NCBI RefSeq assembly: GCF_022346885.1
Contig: NZ_JAKRNK010000002.1
Coordinates: forward strand, 620,001-684,000
Direction: 5' to 3'
DNA length: 64,000 nucleotides
Source: Paenibacillus sp. ACRRX
Lineage (GTDB): Bacteria > Bacillota > Bacilli > Paenibacillales > Paenibacillaceae
Below the pieces are notes generated by a model. It had not been told where the DNA came from and ran no database searches. It saw only the letters and a program-made list of their open reading frames with translations. The translations under genes and the position numbers were made by a program. This document shows, in pieces, positions 8,326-16,968 of this stretch; the stretch's first letter is position 1, and each line of letters begins with the position of its first letter.

Positions 8326-10059
8326 CTAGACCAACTCCTTGCTTTGTTTATATACTTCGCTAGGCAAGAAAGGGGTACCGTCATACTTCGTAATGTTACG
8401 AACTTTGTCGCCAACTCCAACGTTCAGCTTAATCTGATTTGCCAGCTGCCCTGTTGCATTGTTCTCCAATACAACAATCTGCTTAGCACGATCGGCATAA
8501 GCCTTGAACTGTGCAACCGGGAATGGATAGATTTGACGGATGGTAACGTGATTGGTCTTAATGCCATCTTGTTCGAGCTGCATACGGGCCTGATCAATAG
8601 TTCCGCCCGTTGATCCCATACCAACAATAAGCAGATCTGCGTCTTCATGTGGTGCATCCACTCGAATTGCATTGGTTACTTGCAAATTATCCAGCTTGTG
8701 AAGCCGCTTATCCATCATCTTCTTACGGTTAATCGCGCTTTCCGATGGGCGTCCTGTCTCATCATGCTCGACGCCTGTCACATGATGCAGCCCACCTTTT
8801 TCACCTGGAAGAACACGTGGAGATACGCCTCCTTCAACGAATTCATAACGTTTAAATAACACGTTATCTTCGGAAGGCGGTACGTTGGTTACAAGATTGC
8901 CGCGATCGATAATAATCCGCTCATAATCCAAAGGCTCACACGACTGCTTGCCGAGCGACAATTGCAAGTCTGTCAGTACGATAACTGGACACTGGTAACG
9001 CTCAGCAAGATTAAAAGCTTCGACCATGTCATAAAAACATTCTTCGATAGAGCTTGGTGCAATTACGATCTTCGGAATCTCCCCGTGAGTACCGTAGATC
9101 ATGGCGTTGACATCACTTTGCTCCTGCTTGGTCGGCAACCCTGTACTTGGACCGCCGCGCTGTGTATTCACGATGACAAGTGGCGTTTCTGTCATTCCTG
9201 CCAGTCCGATAGCCTCCATCATCAACGATAAGCCAGGCCCAGCAGAAGCCGTCATCGAACGAACACCAGCATAGTTCGAACCGATTGACATCGTAACGGC
9301 AGCGATCTCGTCTTCCGTCTGCACGACCGTACCACCAAACTTCGGAAGCTGCTTAATCAGGTATTCCATGATCTCGGAAGCAGGCGTAATGGGATAAGCC
9401 GCCATAATCCGGCACCCTGCCGCCAACGCGCCTAGCGCCATCGCGTCATTGCCAATCATAAACAACTTTTGCTCACCATCAGCAGGTTCCAATTGGAACT
9501 CACCAAGCGGTCCTCCAGCTTGCTCCAACACGAAGTCTGCTCCACGACGCACAGCCTCCACGTTTTTCTCAACGACTGCTGGACCTTTACGTCCGAACTC
9601 TTCTTCTACAGCTGTATTAAATACTTCAAGCGGCAGCCCGAGCAGCGCCCAAGATGCGCCGGAAGCAACCATATTCTTCATTAAAGACGTTCCCAACTCT
9701 TCGGCAATTGCCGTAATCGGCACGGCAAATAACCGTGCTTCTACACCTTCTGGTACCACGGGATTAAACTTGGCATCAGCTACGATTACGCCCCCCTGGC
9801 GTAGTTCATGTGCGTTCAAGTCAATCGTTTCTTGGTCAAATGCGACCAAAATATCCAGATCATCTGAGATTGCACGAATTGGCTTCGTACTAATGCGAAT
9901 CTTGTTGTTTGTATGGCCACCCTTAATCCGCGAAGAAAAGTGACGATAGCCGTACAAATAGTAACCTAAACGATTTAATGCTGTCGAGAAAATACGATCC
10001 GTACTTTCTACGCCTTCCCCTTGTTGCCCCCCGATTTTCCATGACAATTGACTTATCAA
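8326..10059 (-). CDS. korA: 2-oxoacid:ferredoxin oxidoreductase alpha subunit (gamma-alpha fusion)
   Basis: This is the large subunit of the KorAB enzyme. Residues ~1-190 are the gamma-type domain (SWKIGGQQGEGVEST, SRIKGGHTNNKIRIS). The alpha domain follows, with MIGNDAMALGALAAGCRIMAAYPITPASEIM, ETPLVIVNTQRGGPSTGLPTKQEQSD and a C-terminal transketolase-like domain. The total of 577 aa is typical of the two-subunit type. Start is TTG at 10059, 9 nt after AAGGAG, giving the family N-terminus MISQLSWKIGGQQGEG; the 46 residues upstream in the same frame have no family match. Translation is coupled to korB. A membrane dipeptidase gene lies upstream. No delta (ferredoxin) subunit is present. Confidence 0.93.
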   Translation of the reverse strand: MISQLSWKIGGQQGEGVESTDRIFSTALNRLGYYLYGYRHFSSRIKGGHTNNKIRISTKPIRAISDDLDILVAFDQETIDLNAHELRQGGVIVADAKFNPVVPEGVEARLFAVPITAIAEELGTSLMKNMVASGASWALLGLPLEVFNTAVEEEFGRKGPAVVEKNVEAVRRGADFVLEQAGGPLGEFQLEPADGEQKLFMIGNDAMALGALAAGCRIMAAYPITPASEIMEYLIKQLPKFGGTVVQTEDEIAAVTMSIGSNYAGVRSMTASAGPGLSLMMEAIGLAGMTETPLVIVNTQRGGPSTGLPTKQEQSDVNAMIYGTHGEIPKIVIAPSSIEECFYDMVEAFNLAERYQCPVIVLTDLQLSLGKQSCEPLDYERIIIDRGNLVTNVPPSEDNVLFKRYEFVEGGVSPRVLPGEKGGLHHVTGVEHDETGRPSESAINRKKMMDKRLHKLDNLQVTNAIRVDAPHEDADLLIVGMGSTGGTIDQARMQLEQDGIKTNHVTIRQIYPFPVAQFKAYADRAKQIVVLENNATGQLANQIKLNVGVGDKVRNITKYDGTPFLPSEVYKQSKELV

Positions 10060-10265
10060 GCTCGCCCACTCCTTTAAAGTGACTCGCACTGGCCTCTCCC
10101 ACTTCAGAGACGCATTATGATTTGACAAATGTAAGAAGTAAAATTTTTCTAATGCGTGAGTCACCACAATTGTATGTCCGGTATTCTTAAAAAGCAAGCG
10201 TTTTCGCTGCGCCTCTTAATAGCAACTTTAGATAGATTTAATACCGTTGCGAGATGAATTAATGC

Positions 10266-11225
10266 TTATTGTTCGCGTCTTGGCAAGTGCGCAGCCAAAA
10301 ATCGCTTTGCGTTGCCAGAAGCAATCTCATCTGTGAAGGCCGCACCGTATTTCTTATCCAGTACAGATAACAAATCTCCATGCATCCCAGCATGTTCCAG
10401 GCCAACAATCTTTTTATCGATTCCGTCAAAGTCAGAACCTAACATAATATGATTACGTCCTCCAAGTTCACATATCCGATCAATATGGCGCACGAGATCT
10501 TCAATCTCAACACGCCCTTTTTCCGCTACAAAATACGGCACATATGTAACCCCTATTCGGCCGTCCCGTGCAATAATCGCCCGAATCTGCTCGTCTGTCA
10601 AATTGCGTACGTGCGGCATAATGTAGGCACTGTTAGAATGTGATGCGATAATCGGCTTGTCCGTTAATTCAAGCAATTGCCAGAATGCCTTCTCATTTAA
10701 GTGACTTACATCAAGTGTGATTCCTAAACGATCACACTCCTGTATTAAAGTGATCCCCTCTCTTGTAAATCCGGCCTTACGCGGCTCCTGCGCCCCGTCT
10801 ACGGCCCAGTTGGCATTGTTCCAAGCAAGACCCAGGAATCGCACACCAAGCTCGTATATCGTACGCAGATACACCATATCCCCTTCCAGTGCATCAACAC
10901 CTTCCAGTGACAGAATCATCCCAAGCTTATCGGGCTGTTCGTTCCATCGTACCAAGTCTTCCTGCCAGCGAATGTCTATCACATCCTCATGTGACTGGAT
11001 ATGTTCCCGGTAGAGATCAATTGCACGTAATACTTGTGAGAACCGTGGTGGACCTGTTAGCAAATGAGGCTCAAGAAACAACGCAAGTACCTGGATACCT
11101 ACATTTCCTTGCCGAAGTCTTGGAATCGTAACGTCCATAAGGTCTTCTTGCGATATATTCACCTTGCCCTCGTACAGCATCTTGTATAGTACATCACAAT
11201 GAAAATCAATAACTCGACGAGTCAT
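10266..11225 (-). CDS. Membrane dipeptidase (peptidase family M19)
   Basis: This is a renal-dipeptidase-like metalloenzyme of the amidohydrolase fold, expected to cleave dipeptides, including those with D-residues. The HxD metal motif is in IDFHCDVLYKM near the N-terminus. A Glu ligand region LSLEGVDALEGD, the DVSHLN and IASHSNSAY histidines and a GSDFDGID region follow in family order. At 319 aa it is a usual length. Start is ATG at 11225, about 12 nt after AAGGAAGG; the longer frame upstream has no support. It has no signal peptide, so a cytosolic role is likely despite the family name. It lies between spoVS and korA. Confidence 0.88.
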   Translation of the reverse strand: MTRRVIDFHCDVLYKMLYEGKVNISQEDLMDVTIPRLRQGNVGIQVLALFLEPHLLTGPPRFSQVLRAIDLYREHIQSHEDVIDIRWQEDLVRWNEQPDKLGMILSLEGVDALEGDMVYLRTIYELGVRFLGLAWNNANWAVDGAQEPRKAGFTREGITLIQECDRLGITLDVSHLNEKAFWQLLELTDKPIIASHSNSAYIMPHVRNLTDEQIRAIIARDGRIGVTYVPYFVAEKGRVEIEDLVRHIDRICELGGRNHIMLGSDFDGIDKKIVGLEHAGMHGDLLSVLDKKYGAAFTDEIASGNAKRFLAAHLPRREQ

Positions 11226-11423
11226 AATCGTGTCATTCCTTCCTTTATTCACATAGACTTGGACTTCAATTGGTGCGAGCGCGTTGTATCCACCTACAGA
11301 TAATCGTGCTCTGCATAGCTTTCGCACCGTCTACAGCTTGTCCGATCCAAGTATGCATTCTACAATATAGATTAACACACCCAAGCCCTGATATCGTAAT
11401 CAAGATCCTGATCTAATGACAGC

Positions 11424-11452
11424 AAAAAACCTGCTTACAACGTAAACAGGTT
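11424..11452 (-). terminator. spoVS terminator
   Basis: AACCTG/CAGGTT with an inner TTAC/GTAA stem is followed on the minus strand by a run of six T. It lies about 35 nt after the spoVS stop. Confidence 0.75.
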
Positions 11453-11486
11453 AAGACATAGGTACAACGTCTGCTGCATTTCGTGC

Positions 11487-11747
11487 TTATCGTGGTTCCA
11501 CGATGAGCTTAATAGCCGTGCGGTCTTCTCCATCGATGACAATATCGGTGAAGGCGGGTATACAGATTAAATCTACTCCGCTTGGCGCTACGAACCCCCG
11601 TGCGATTGCAACTGCTTTAATAGCCTGATTTAAAGCACCGGCTCCAATCGCTTGTAATTCGGCAGCTCCCCGTTCGCGCAACACTCCTGCTAGAGCACCA
11701 GCTACCGAATTAGGATTGGATTTTGCTGAAACTTTTAATACTTCCAT
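11487..11747 (-). CDS. spoVS: Stage V sporulation protein S
   Basis: SpoVS is a small Alba-fold protein needed for coat assembly and spore development. The 86-aa sequence is full length and near-identical in pattern to the family, with MEVLKVSAKSNPNSVAGALAGVLRE recognised in parts, then IGAGALNQAIKAVAIARGF and IPAFTDIVIDGEDRTAIKLIVEP. GGAGGT lies 7 nt before the ATG. It is a monocistronic unit with its own sigma-H-like promoter and terminator, between ymdB and the dipeptidase gene. This matches the B. subtilis rny-ymdB-spoVS order. Confidence 0.97.
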   Translation of the reverse strand: MEVLKVSAKSNPNSVAGALAGVLRERGAAELQAIGAGALNQAIKAVAIARGFVAPSGVDLICIPAFTDIVIDGEDRTAIKLIVEPR

Positions 11748-11793
11748 GGAAAGTACCTCCTCGGGAATGTGGGTGAGATTCCATTAATACAGC

Positions 11794-11822
11794 ATATTCG
11801 TGAACATCGTAAACATTCCTGT
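11794..11822 (-). promoter_or_regulatory. Sigma-H-like promoter of spoVS
   Basis: On the minus strand ACAGGAATG, 12 nt, then ACGAATAT matches the B. subtilis sigma-H consensus (RnAGGAwWW, N11-12, RnGAATww) in nearly every position. The start would be near 11787, about 40 nt before the ATG. B. subtilis spoVS is known to depend on sigma-H. Confidence 0.75.
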
Positions 11823-11961
11823 CCTGATGTGCGGTTTACGGACAACACTTGCACAACGGTCATGCACGTTTATCGCTATGTATCACTACTATGCGCGTGC
11901 TTGGCATCTCATTCCCGAAGTTTTAGAAATACCTTCTTTTGCCGGTTCAATCAATTGGTAA

Positions 11962-12003
11962 TAAAAACGTGTAATCCACCCCTGACAGGTTCGGATTACA
12001 CGT
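11962..12003 (-). terminator. ymdB terminator
   Basis: A perfect 11-bp stem, ACGTGTAATCC (11967-11977) with GGATTACACGT (11993-12003), is followed on the minus strand by TTTTTAT. Confidence 0.85.
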
Positions 12004-12024
12004 TAGATCTACCTTATCCATTTG

Positions 12025-12819
12025 TTAGCTCATAATCCATTCATCTTCTCGCAGGCGAATCTTCTCTATCTTTTTGGCTGCCCCCGTCTCATCGTCTATT
12101 TCGACAATGATGGCGTGGAACTGCCATTTTCCTTCACATACCGTAAATCGAACTGGAAGTTGGGACTTAAATTTGCGCAACACAGCTTCCCGTTCCATAC
12201 CCAATACGCCATCTTTTGAGCCGACCATGCCGCAATCCGTTAAATAAGCGGTACCGCCTGGCAAGATAGTCTCATCGTTTGTCTGAACGTGTGTGTGTGT
12301 GCCGACAACGATCGAAGCTCGGCCATCTAAATGCCAGCCCATTGCGATCTTTTCTGAAGTAGCTTCAGCATGGAAATCAACAAGTACAGGCTTGCGCTTT
12401 TTCCCTAGCGAAGCAATCAAATCATCAACCTCGCGGAATGGACAATCTATAGCTGGCAAGAAAGTACGGCCTTGCAGATTGATGATGACAAGCTCTTTCC
12501 CGTTCGCTTTAATTGTTGCTATCCCATGACCTGGTGTTCCTGGCGGGAAGTTTGCCGGACGGATGACCCGTTTCTCATCGTCAATCCAATCAAATATATC
12601 TTTGTTGTCCCATGTGTGGTTGCCCATCGTAAAACCATGAACACCCAATTCCATAAATTCCTTGATAATTGCAGCAGTAACCCCGCGTCCAGCTGCAGCA
12701 TTTTCCGCATTTGCAATAATGATGTGCGGATTATACTTCTGCTTCAGTTCTGGCAGCAGAAGCTTCAGAGCCTTACGGCCGGTATTCCCGACGATATCGC
12801 CGATAAACATGACTTTCAT
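12025..12819 (-). CDS. ymdB: YmdB metallophosphoesterase
   Basis: YmdB is a calcineurin-like phosphodiesterase acting on 2',3'-cyclic nucleotides; in B. subtilis it affects biofilm and motility gene expression. The metal-binding motifs are MFIGDIVGNTGR at the N-terminus, NAENAAAGRGV, MGNHTWDNKD, and the histidine-rich DFHAEATSEK, GWHLDGR and VGTHTHVQT. The 264-aa length equals B. subtilis YmdB. AAGGGGG precedes the ATG. It lies about 70 nt after rny; a hairpin lies in the gap, so it may be partly co-transcribed with rny, the conserved context. Confidence 0.95.
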   Translation of the reverse strand: MKVMFIGDIVGNTGRKALKLLLPELKQKYNPHIIIANAENAAAGRGVTAAIIKEFMELGVHGFTMGNHTWDNKDIFDWIDDEKRVIRPANFPPGTPGHGIATIKANGKELVIINLQGRTFLPAIDCPFREVDDLIASLGKKRKPVLVDFHAEATSEKIAMGWHLDGRASIVVGTHTHVQTNDETILPGGTAYLTDCGMVGSKDGVLGMEREAVLRKFKSQLPVRFTVCEGKWQFHAIIVEIDDETGAAKKIEKIRLREDEWIMS

Positions 12820-12844
12820 CGGATCCAGTCCCCCTTACAAATGA

Positions 12845-12872
12845 GAGAAGTGGCCGCCACCGGCCACTTCTC
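12845..12872 (-). terminator. Hairpin between rny and ymdB
   Basis: A perfect 11-bp stem, GAGAAGTGGCC/GGCCACTTCTC (12845-12855 and 12862-12872), lies just after the rny stop. The minus-strand tail is TCATTTG, weak for termination, so it may act as a processing or stabilising hairpin. Confidence 0.5.
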
Positions 12873-12891
12873 CATCTTCCCGTTATTCAAC

Positions 12892-14433
12892 TTACTTCGC
12901 GTATTCCACTGCGCGTGTCTCTCGGATAACCGTGACTTTAATATGCCCCGGATAATCGAGTTCACCCTCGATCTTCTTCGTAATTTCACGAGCAAGACGA
13001 TAAGCTTCACTGTCATCGATCTTATCTGGCTGTACCATGACACGCACTTCACGCCCCGCTTGAATAGCATACGATTTCTCGACACCTTCAAATGATTCGG
13101 AAATATCCTCAAGCTTCTCCAGACGTTTAATGTACGTCTCAAGTGTCTCGCGGCGTGCGCCTGGACGTGCTGCAGACAAGGCGTCTGCTGCTCCAACCAG
13201 CATAGCTATAACAGAAGTCGCTTCACAATCACCGTGGTGGGACGCAATACTGTTAATAACAACAGGATGTTCTTTATATTTCTTCGCCAACTCTACGCCG
13301 ATTTCGACGTGAGATCCTTCCACCTCATGATCCAAGGCTTTGCCGATATCATGCAACAGACCGGCACGCTTTGCCAATGTTACATCCTCGCCTAGCTCTC
13401 CTGCCATTAGGCCAGCAAGATAAGCTACTTCCATTGAGTGCTTGAGCACGTTCTGTCCGTAACTTGTACGGAACTTCAAGCGGCCAAGAATCTTGATAAG
13501 ATCAGGGTGCAATCCATGCACGCCAACTTCAAAGGTTGCTTGCTCCCCGTACTCACGGATGCGCTCATCCACTTCCTTACGTGATTTCTCGACCATCTCT
13601 TCGATGCGTGCAGGGTGAATTCGTCCATCCGCAACCAGCTTCTCAAGTGATGTACGAGCAATCTCGCGACGAATCGGGTCAAACCCTGACAATATAACCG
13701 CTTCCGGTGTATCGTCAATAATCAAGTCAATACCAGTAAGCGTCTCAAGCGCACGAATGTTTCGACCTTCACGGCCAATGATGCGGCCTTTCATCTCTTC
13801 ATTAGGCAATGCGACTACAGAAACGGTTGTCTCTGCTACATGGTCGGCTGCACAACGTTGAATCGCAAGCGTGATAATGTCACGCGAGCGCTTGTCCGCT
13901 TCTTCGCGAGCTTGCTGCTCGATTTCCTTGATCATTTGGGCTGTCTCATGTCGTACTTCCTGTTCCACATTGGTCAGAATAATCTGTCTTGCATCCTCCA
14001 TGGACAGGTTCGAAATGCGTTCCAATTCGGTAATCTGCTGCTGATGAATACGATCAGCCTGTTCTTGTGTTTCTTCAATTCGTTTCTCTTTGAGAACCAG
14101 TTGTTCTTCTTTACGTTCTAGCGAATCTAACTTCTTGTCCAGCGACTCTTCTTTTTGTAGTACACGTCGTTCAAGTCGTTGAATCTCGTTCCGGCGTTCA
14201 CGGGTATCCTTCTCCGCTTCGGTGCGAAGTTTATGGATCTCGTCTTTAGCTTCGAGCACTGTTTCTTTCTTCAGTGCCTCCGCTTCTTTACGCGCGCTTT
14301 CCACTATTTGTTCCGCGGCGTGCTCGGCACTCGTTATTTTCGCTTCCGCAAGCGATTTGCGAATCAGATAACCGATTCCAAACCCTAAGAACAATGCGGC
14401 CACAACGAGAACGATATCGAGCCAAATTGGCAT
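12892..14433 (-). CDS. rny: Ribonuclease Y
   Basis: RNase Y is the membrane-anchored endoribonuclease that initiates mRNA decay in Bacillota. It has one N-terminal transmembrane helix (residues ~4-24, [18 protein letters not shown]). A long charged coiled coil runs to about residue 190, then a KH domain ([17 protein letters not shown]), and an HD domain with [17 protein letters not shown] and ASHHGDCE. At 513 aa it is normal. The second of two adjacent ATGs (14433) is 7 nt after GGAGGT and is preferred over 14436. The frame stays open 56 codons further upstream without ribosome site or homology. Its partner protein RicA is also encoded here. Confidence 0.96.
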   Translation of the reverse strand: MPIWLDIVLVVAALFLGFGIGYLIRKSLAEAKITSAEHAAEQIVESARKEAEALKKETVLEAKDEIHKLRTEAEKDTRERRNEIQRLERRVLQKEESLDKKLDSLERKEEQLVLKEKRIEETQEQADRIHQQQITELERISNLSMEDARQIILTNVEQEVRHETAQMIKEIEQQAREEADKRSRDIITLAIQRCAADHVAETTVSVVALPNEEMKGRIIGREGRNIRALETLTGIDLIIDDTPEAVILSGFDPIRREIARTSLEKLVADGRIHPARIEEMVEKSRKEVDERIREYGEQATFEVGVHGLHPDLIKILGRLKFRTSYGQNVLKHSMEVAYLAGLMAGELGEDVTLAKRAGLLHDIGKALDHEVEGSHVEIGVELAKKYKEHPVVINSIASHHGDCEATSVIAMLVGAADALSAARPGARRETLETYIKRLEKLEDISESFEGVEKSYAIQAGREVRVMVQPDKIDDSEAYRLAREITKKIEGELDYPGHIKVTVIRETRAVEYAK

Positions 14434-14671
14434 CATTTCCACCTCCCCGTTGGTTCCTCCAAGCACTGCTTGGGTTAGGTTTTTTTTCGGTTGTTCGTGC
14501 GTTTCATTCCAATTCAATTGAAGGACCGACATCATATGTCGGCGAAAGTGCACGCGCTTGCATACACGTGTATCGCCCTGCGGCGATATTCGGAAACCAT
14601 TCATTGGCGAAATGAATCATTTAGAAATCAATATCTGGAAGGAGAGATTGATTTCGTGAAAATAAAGATAC
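14434..14671 (-). promoter_or_regulatory. Long structured 5' leader of rny
   Basis: From the promoter below, the rny leader is about 240 nt. It contains several self-complementary elements: AAATCAAT/ATTGATTT (14627-14656), ATCGCC/GGCGAT near 14575, CCGACA/TGTCGG near 14525, and CCAAGC/GCTTGG near 14465, close to the ribosome site. It has no open frame with a ribosome site. Confidence 0.45.
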
Positions 14672-14677
14672 ATGTTC

Positions 14678-14707
14678 ATTTTAGTATTCAGTTAAAGATA
14701 TTGTCAA
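14678..14707 (-). promoter_or_regulatory. Sigma-A promoter of rny
   Basis: Minus-strand TTGACA (14702-14707), 18-nt spacer, TAAAAT (14678-14683). It overlaps the short gap after recX and fires into the rny leader. Confidence 0.7.
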
Positions 14708-14728
14708 GCAATCGTCAACTATACCTTG

Positions 14729-15403
14729 TCATTCATCGCTAGTTTCATCGTCTGCTATTTCCATATGTTGAGATGCTTCATAAGCTGCCTTTCTCGCCAT
14801 GTCTGTTGGGAACCCTCTGCGAGCCAGATAAGCAGCTACCTTCTGCCGTCTCAGATGCGCCTCTCCGCTTGTCTGACGCCACTTCTTACGTGCTGCATGG
14901 AATGCACTTTCCAACTCCTGTTCAGGGTCTAGAGAGGCCATTGCATTTGCAATATGACGTTCATGGACTCCTTTCTGCTTCAGCTCATGCTGCACCCATC
15001 TTCTACCCTTAAGATGTCGGGTCACCCGCTGTTCCGTCCATTGCTCTGCGTATGCACCGTCATCAACCAGCCATTCCCGTTCCAATTGTTGCACAACGAT
15101 TTGGATAATCTCCTCATCGTAGCCTTTTTGGATGAGATTCCGTGAAATTTCGGTACTTGTCCGCGGCTTGCGCTGCAAATATTTAAGTGCCTGCACATAA
15201 GCCCTTGTCTTCTCATCCGCTCGCACAATCTCTTCCATAAAATCGAGCGATACCTCGGCCCCTCTTAACAAGCGGTACTTTATCATAACATCTTCATGCA
15301 CGTTCAATGGAGCCGCATGTTCGAAGTGGATCGTATACCGTCCTTTTTGTGCTTCATCTTGCTCTACTCGTATAATGACAGTTGTCTGTCCCTGTTCACT
15401 CAC
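14729..15403 (-). CDS. recX: Regulatory protein RecX
   Basis: RecX binds RecA filaments and modulates recombination. The protein is a set of three-helix RecX repeats: ALKYLQRKPRTSTEISRNLIQKGY, then LVDDGAYAEQWTEQRVTRHLKGRRWVQHELKQKGV, then KVAAYLARRGF near the C-terminus. Start is GTG at 15403, 5-6 nt after GAGGGGG, giving 224 aa; the longer in-frame ORF begins in the recA 3' hairpin and is unlikely. It lies about 110 nt after recA, separated by a strong hairpin. The basic repeats and its place next to recA make the call secure. Confidence 0.92.
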   Translation of the reverse strand: MSEQGQTTVIIRVEQDEAQKGRYTIHFEHAAPLNVHEDVMIKYRLLRGAEVSLDFMEEIVRADEKTRAYVQALKYLQRKPRTSTEISRNLIQKGYDEEIIQIVVQQLEREWLVDDGAYAEQWTEQRVTRHLKGRRWVQHELKQKGVHERHIANAMASLDPEQELESAFHAARKKWRQTSGEAHLRRQKVAAYLARRGFPTDMARKAAYEASQHMEIADDETSDE

Positions 15404-15447
15404 AACGTGCCCCCTCTGCTGCTCTCCATACGTGCCTATATGCAACA

Positions 15448-15486
15448 GGACAAGCACCCTCTCTCATTAGATGAAGGTGCTTGTCC
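15448..15486 (-). terminator. Strong hairpin between recA and recX
   Basis: A perfect 11-bp stem GGACAAGCACC (15448-15458) with GGTGCTTGTCC (15476-15486) lies after the recA stop. There is no T-run, so it is likelier a 3'-end stabiliser or partial terminator lowering recX relative to recA. Confidence 0.5.
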
Positions 15487-15510
15487 CAAGTAACAGCTAT
15501 TGCAAAGCTA

Positions 15511-16566
15511 TTATTCCTTTTCCAATTCCAACAATTCCGCTTCGTCCTCGTCATCAACTGAAGCATCACTAGAGATTACAGTAGTCAAGTTACTTGCCTC
15601 ACGTATCTTGTTCTCAATAACAAGAGAAATGTCCGTATGTTCCTTTAAGAACTGCTTGGCATTCTCACGTCCTTGTCCAAGTCGTTCTCCTTCATAGGAA
15701 TACCATGCGCCGCTCTTCTGCACGATATCCATCTCGGTACCAATGTCTACAATACTGCCTTCTTTCGATATGCCTTCACCATACATTATGTCAACATCCG
15801 CTTGCTTAAACGGAGGTGCAACTTTATTCTTCACGACCTTAATTCGGGTTCTGTTACCTACCATATCATTGCCTTGCTTGATTGATTCCACACGACGTAC
15901 ATCCAAACGAACACTAGAATAGAACTTCAAGGCACGTCCGCCAGGTGTTGTCTCTGGATTACCAAACATTACGCCAACTTTCTCACGAAGCTGGTTAATA
16001 AAGATTGCAATAGTCTTGGACTTGCTAATAGCTCCAGATAACTTCCGAAGAGCTTGCGACATAAGTCGTGCTTGAAGACCTACGTGGGAATCTCCCATCT
16101 CGCCTTCAATCTCCGCCTTAGGTACCAAAGCAGCTACGGAGTCAATAACGATAATATCCACTGCTCCGCTTCGTACAAGCGCCTCAGCAATCTCCAAAGC
16201 CTGCTCCCCAGTGTCTGGCTGAGACAAGAGCAACTCATCAATGTTGACCCCTAACTTGCTGGCATATTGAGGATCCAATGCATGCTCCGCATCAATAAAT
16301 GCAGCTTGTCCACCTGTCTTCTGTACTTCCGCAATCGCGTGAAGGGATACGGTTGTCTTACCGGATGATTCAGGTCCATACACCTCAATGACACGGCCAC
16401 GAGGCAATCCTCCAATACCAAGTGCGATATCAAGTGCTAACGATCCGCTAGGTACAACTTCAACTTGCATGTGGTTGGATTCTCCAAGCTTCATAATGGA
16501 ACCTTTACCGAATTGCTTCTCTATTTGACGCAATGCCATTTCTAATGCAGCACGACGATCTGACAC
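15511..16566 (-). CDS. recA: Recombinase RecA
   Basis: RecA is the ATP-dependent strand-exchange protein and SOS co-protease. Walker A GPESSGKT is at residues 64-71, with [24 protein letters not shown], the L2 loop [21 protein letters not shown] and the acidic C-terminus all present. At 351 aa there is no intein. Start is GTG, 7 nt after AAGGAAG. It has its own sigma-A promoter with a LexA-box-like site just upstream, and is preceded by a terminator, so it is separate from cinA. A stabilising hairpin and recX follow. Confidence 0.98.
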   Translation of the reverse strand: MSDRRAALEMALRQIEKQFGKGSIMKLGESNHMQVEVVPSGSLALDIALGIGGLPRGRVIEVYGPESSGKTTVSLHAIAEVQKTGGQAAFIDAEHALDPQYASKLGVNIDELLLSQPDTGEQALEIAEALVRSGAVDIIVIDSVAALVPKAEIEGEMGDSHVGLQARLMSQALRKLSGAISKSKTIAIFINQLREKVGVMFGNPETTPGGRALKFYSSVRLDVRRVESIKQGNDMVGNRTRIKVVKNKVAPPFKQADVDIMYGEGISKEGSIVDIGTEMDIVQKSGAWYSYEGERLGQGRENAKQFLKEHTDISLVIENKIREASNLTTVISSDASVDDEDEAELLELEKE

Positions 16567-16598
16567 ATACTCACTTCCTTCATTAACGTTGTATACTC

Positions 16599-16627
16599 AT
16601 AATACCGTGTTTTTGTACCTTTGCCAA
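16599..16627 (-). promoter_or_regulatory. Sigma-A promoter of recA
   Basis: Minus-strand TTGGCA (16622-16627), 17-nt spacer, TATTAT (16599-16604), about 30 nt before the recA GTG. Confidence 0.75.
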
Positions 16628-16636
16628 GCATTTTTT

Positions 16637-16650
16637 CGAACATACATTCG
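16637..16650. promoter_or_regulatory. LexA (SOS) box upstream of recA
   Basis: Minus-strand CGAATGTATGTTCG matches the Bacillus CGAACn4GTTCG SOS box with a single change (T for C in the left half). It sits 10 nt upstream of the recA -35. Confidence 0.7.
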
Positions 16651-16713
16651 ATTTTTAGAACAACACCACCTTCTAAATGGATGTAAAACCTCTTTTTTAC
16701 ATTTTGTTCATAC

Positions 16714-16753
16714 TAAAAAACCGCAACAAGGCTAATAGCGCCTTATTACGGTT
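16714..16753 (-). terminator. Terminator upstream of recA
   Basis: AACCGTAATAAGGC pairs with GCCTTGTTGCGGTT through two G-U type positions, followed on the minus strand by a run of T. It ends transcription coming from cinA, or from the promoter at 16777-16805. Confidence 0.8.
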
Positions 16754-16776
16754 CTTCCGCAGCTAAAATCATGAAA

Positions 16777-16805
16777 AATATACCATACTTCAATTCTAAT
16801 CACAA
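16777..16805 (-). promoter_or_regulatory. Promoter-like site between cinA and recA
   Basis: Minus-strand TTGTGA (16800-16805), 17-nt spacer, TATATT (16777-16782). A transcript from here would reach the 16714-16753 terminator after about 60 nt. The ~400-nt cinA-recA gap holds no ORF; it also has an AACCGCA/TGCGGTT hairpin near 16925 and a TCATAT/ATATGA palindrome at 16845-16859. Confidence 0.4.
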
Positions 16806-16968
16806 GACCTTATATGCTTGCTCTCCAACATTCACCATATCTCATCATATACAATATGACACGGCGGCAGTCCGATATAATAGGCACGAAATATGACATA
16901 GGTTCTGAAAGTCCAACCGCATCGTGCGGTTTGCGAAGTAGAAAAGTAGATTGTCATACAAAAGCCGA

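Noticed and set aside
9449-9943. 164-codon plus-strand frame opposite korA
   Set aside because: Ser/Thr/Pro-rich shadow of a highly conserved gene, without ribosome site.
10060-10197. 46-residue N-terminal extension of KorA
   Set aside because: AAGGAG followed by TTG gives exactly the family N-terminus, and the extra residues show no similarity.
12472-13095. 207-codon plus-strand frame opposite ymdB/rny
   Set aside because: It spans two conserved minus-strand genes and the hairpin between them, and has no ribosome site or recognisable domain.
14457-14485. Plus-strand terminator at CCAAGC/GCTTGG followed by T-run
   Set aside because: No plus-strand gene precedes it. The hairpin belongs more simply to the rny leader on the minus strand.
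14436-14604. N-terminal extension of RNase Y by 56 residues
   Set aside because: The frame is open but has no ribosome site. It has no family similarity, and a strong ribosome site precedes the internal ATG at the known N-terminal membrane helix.
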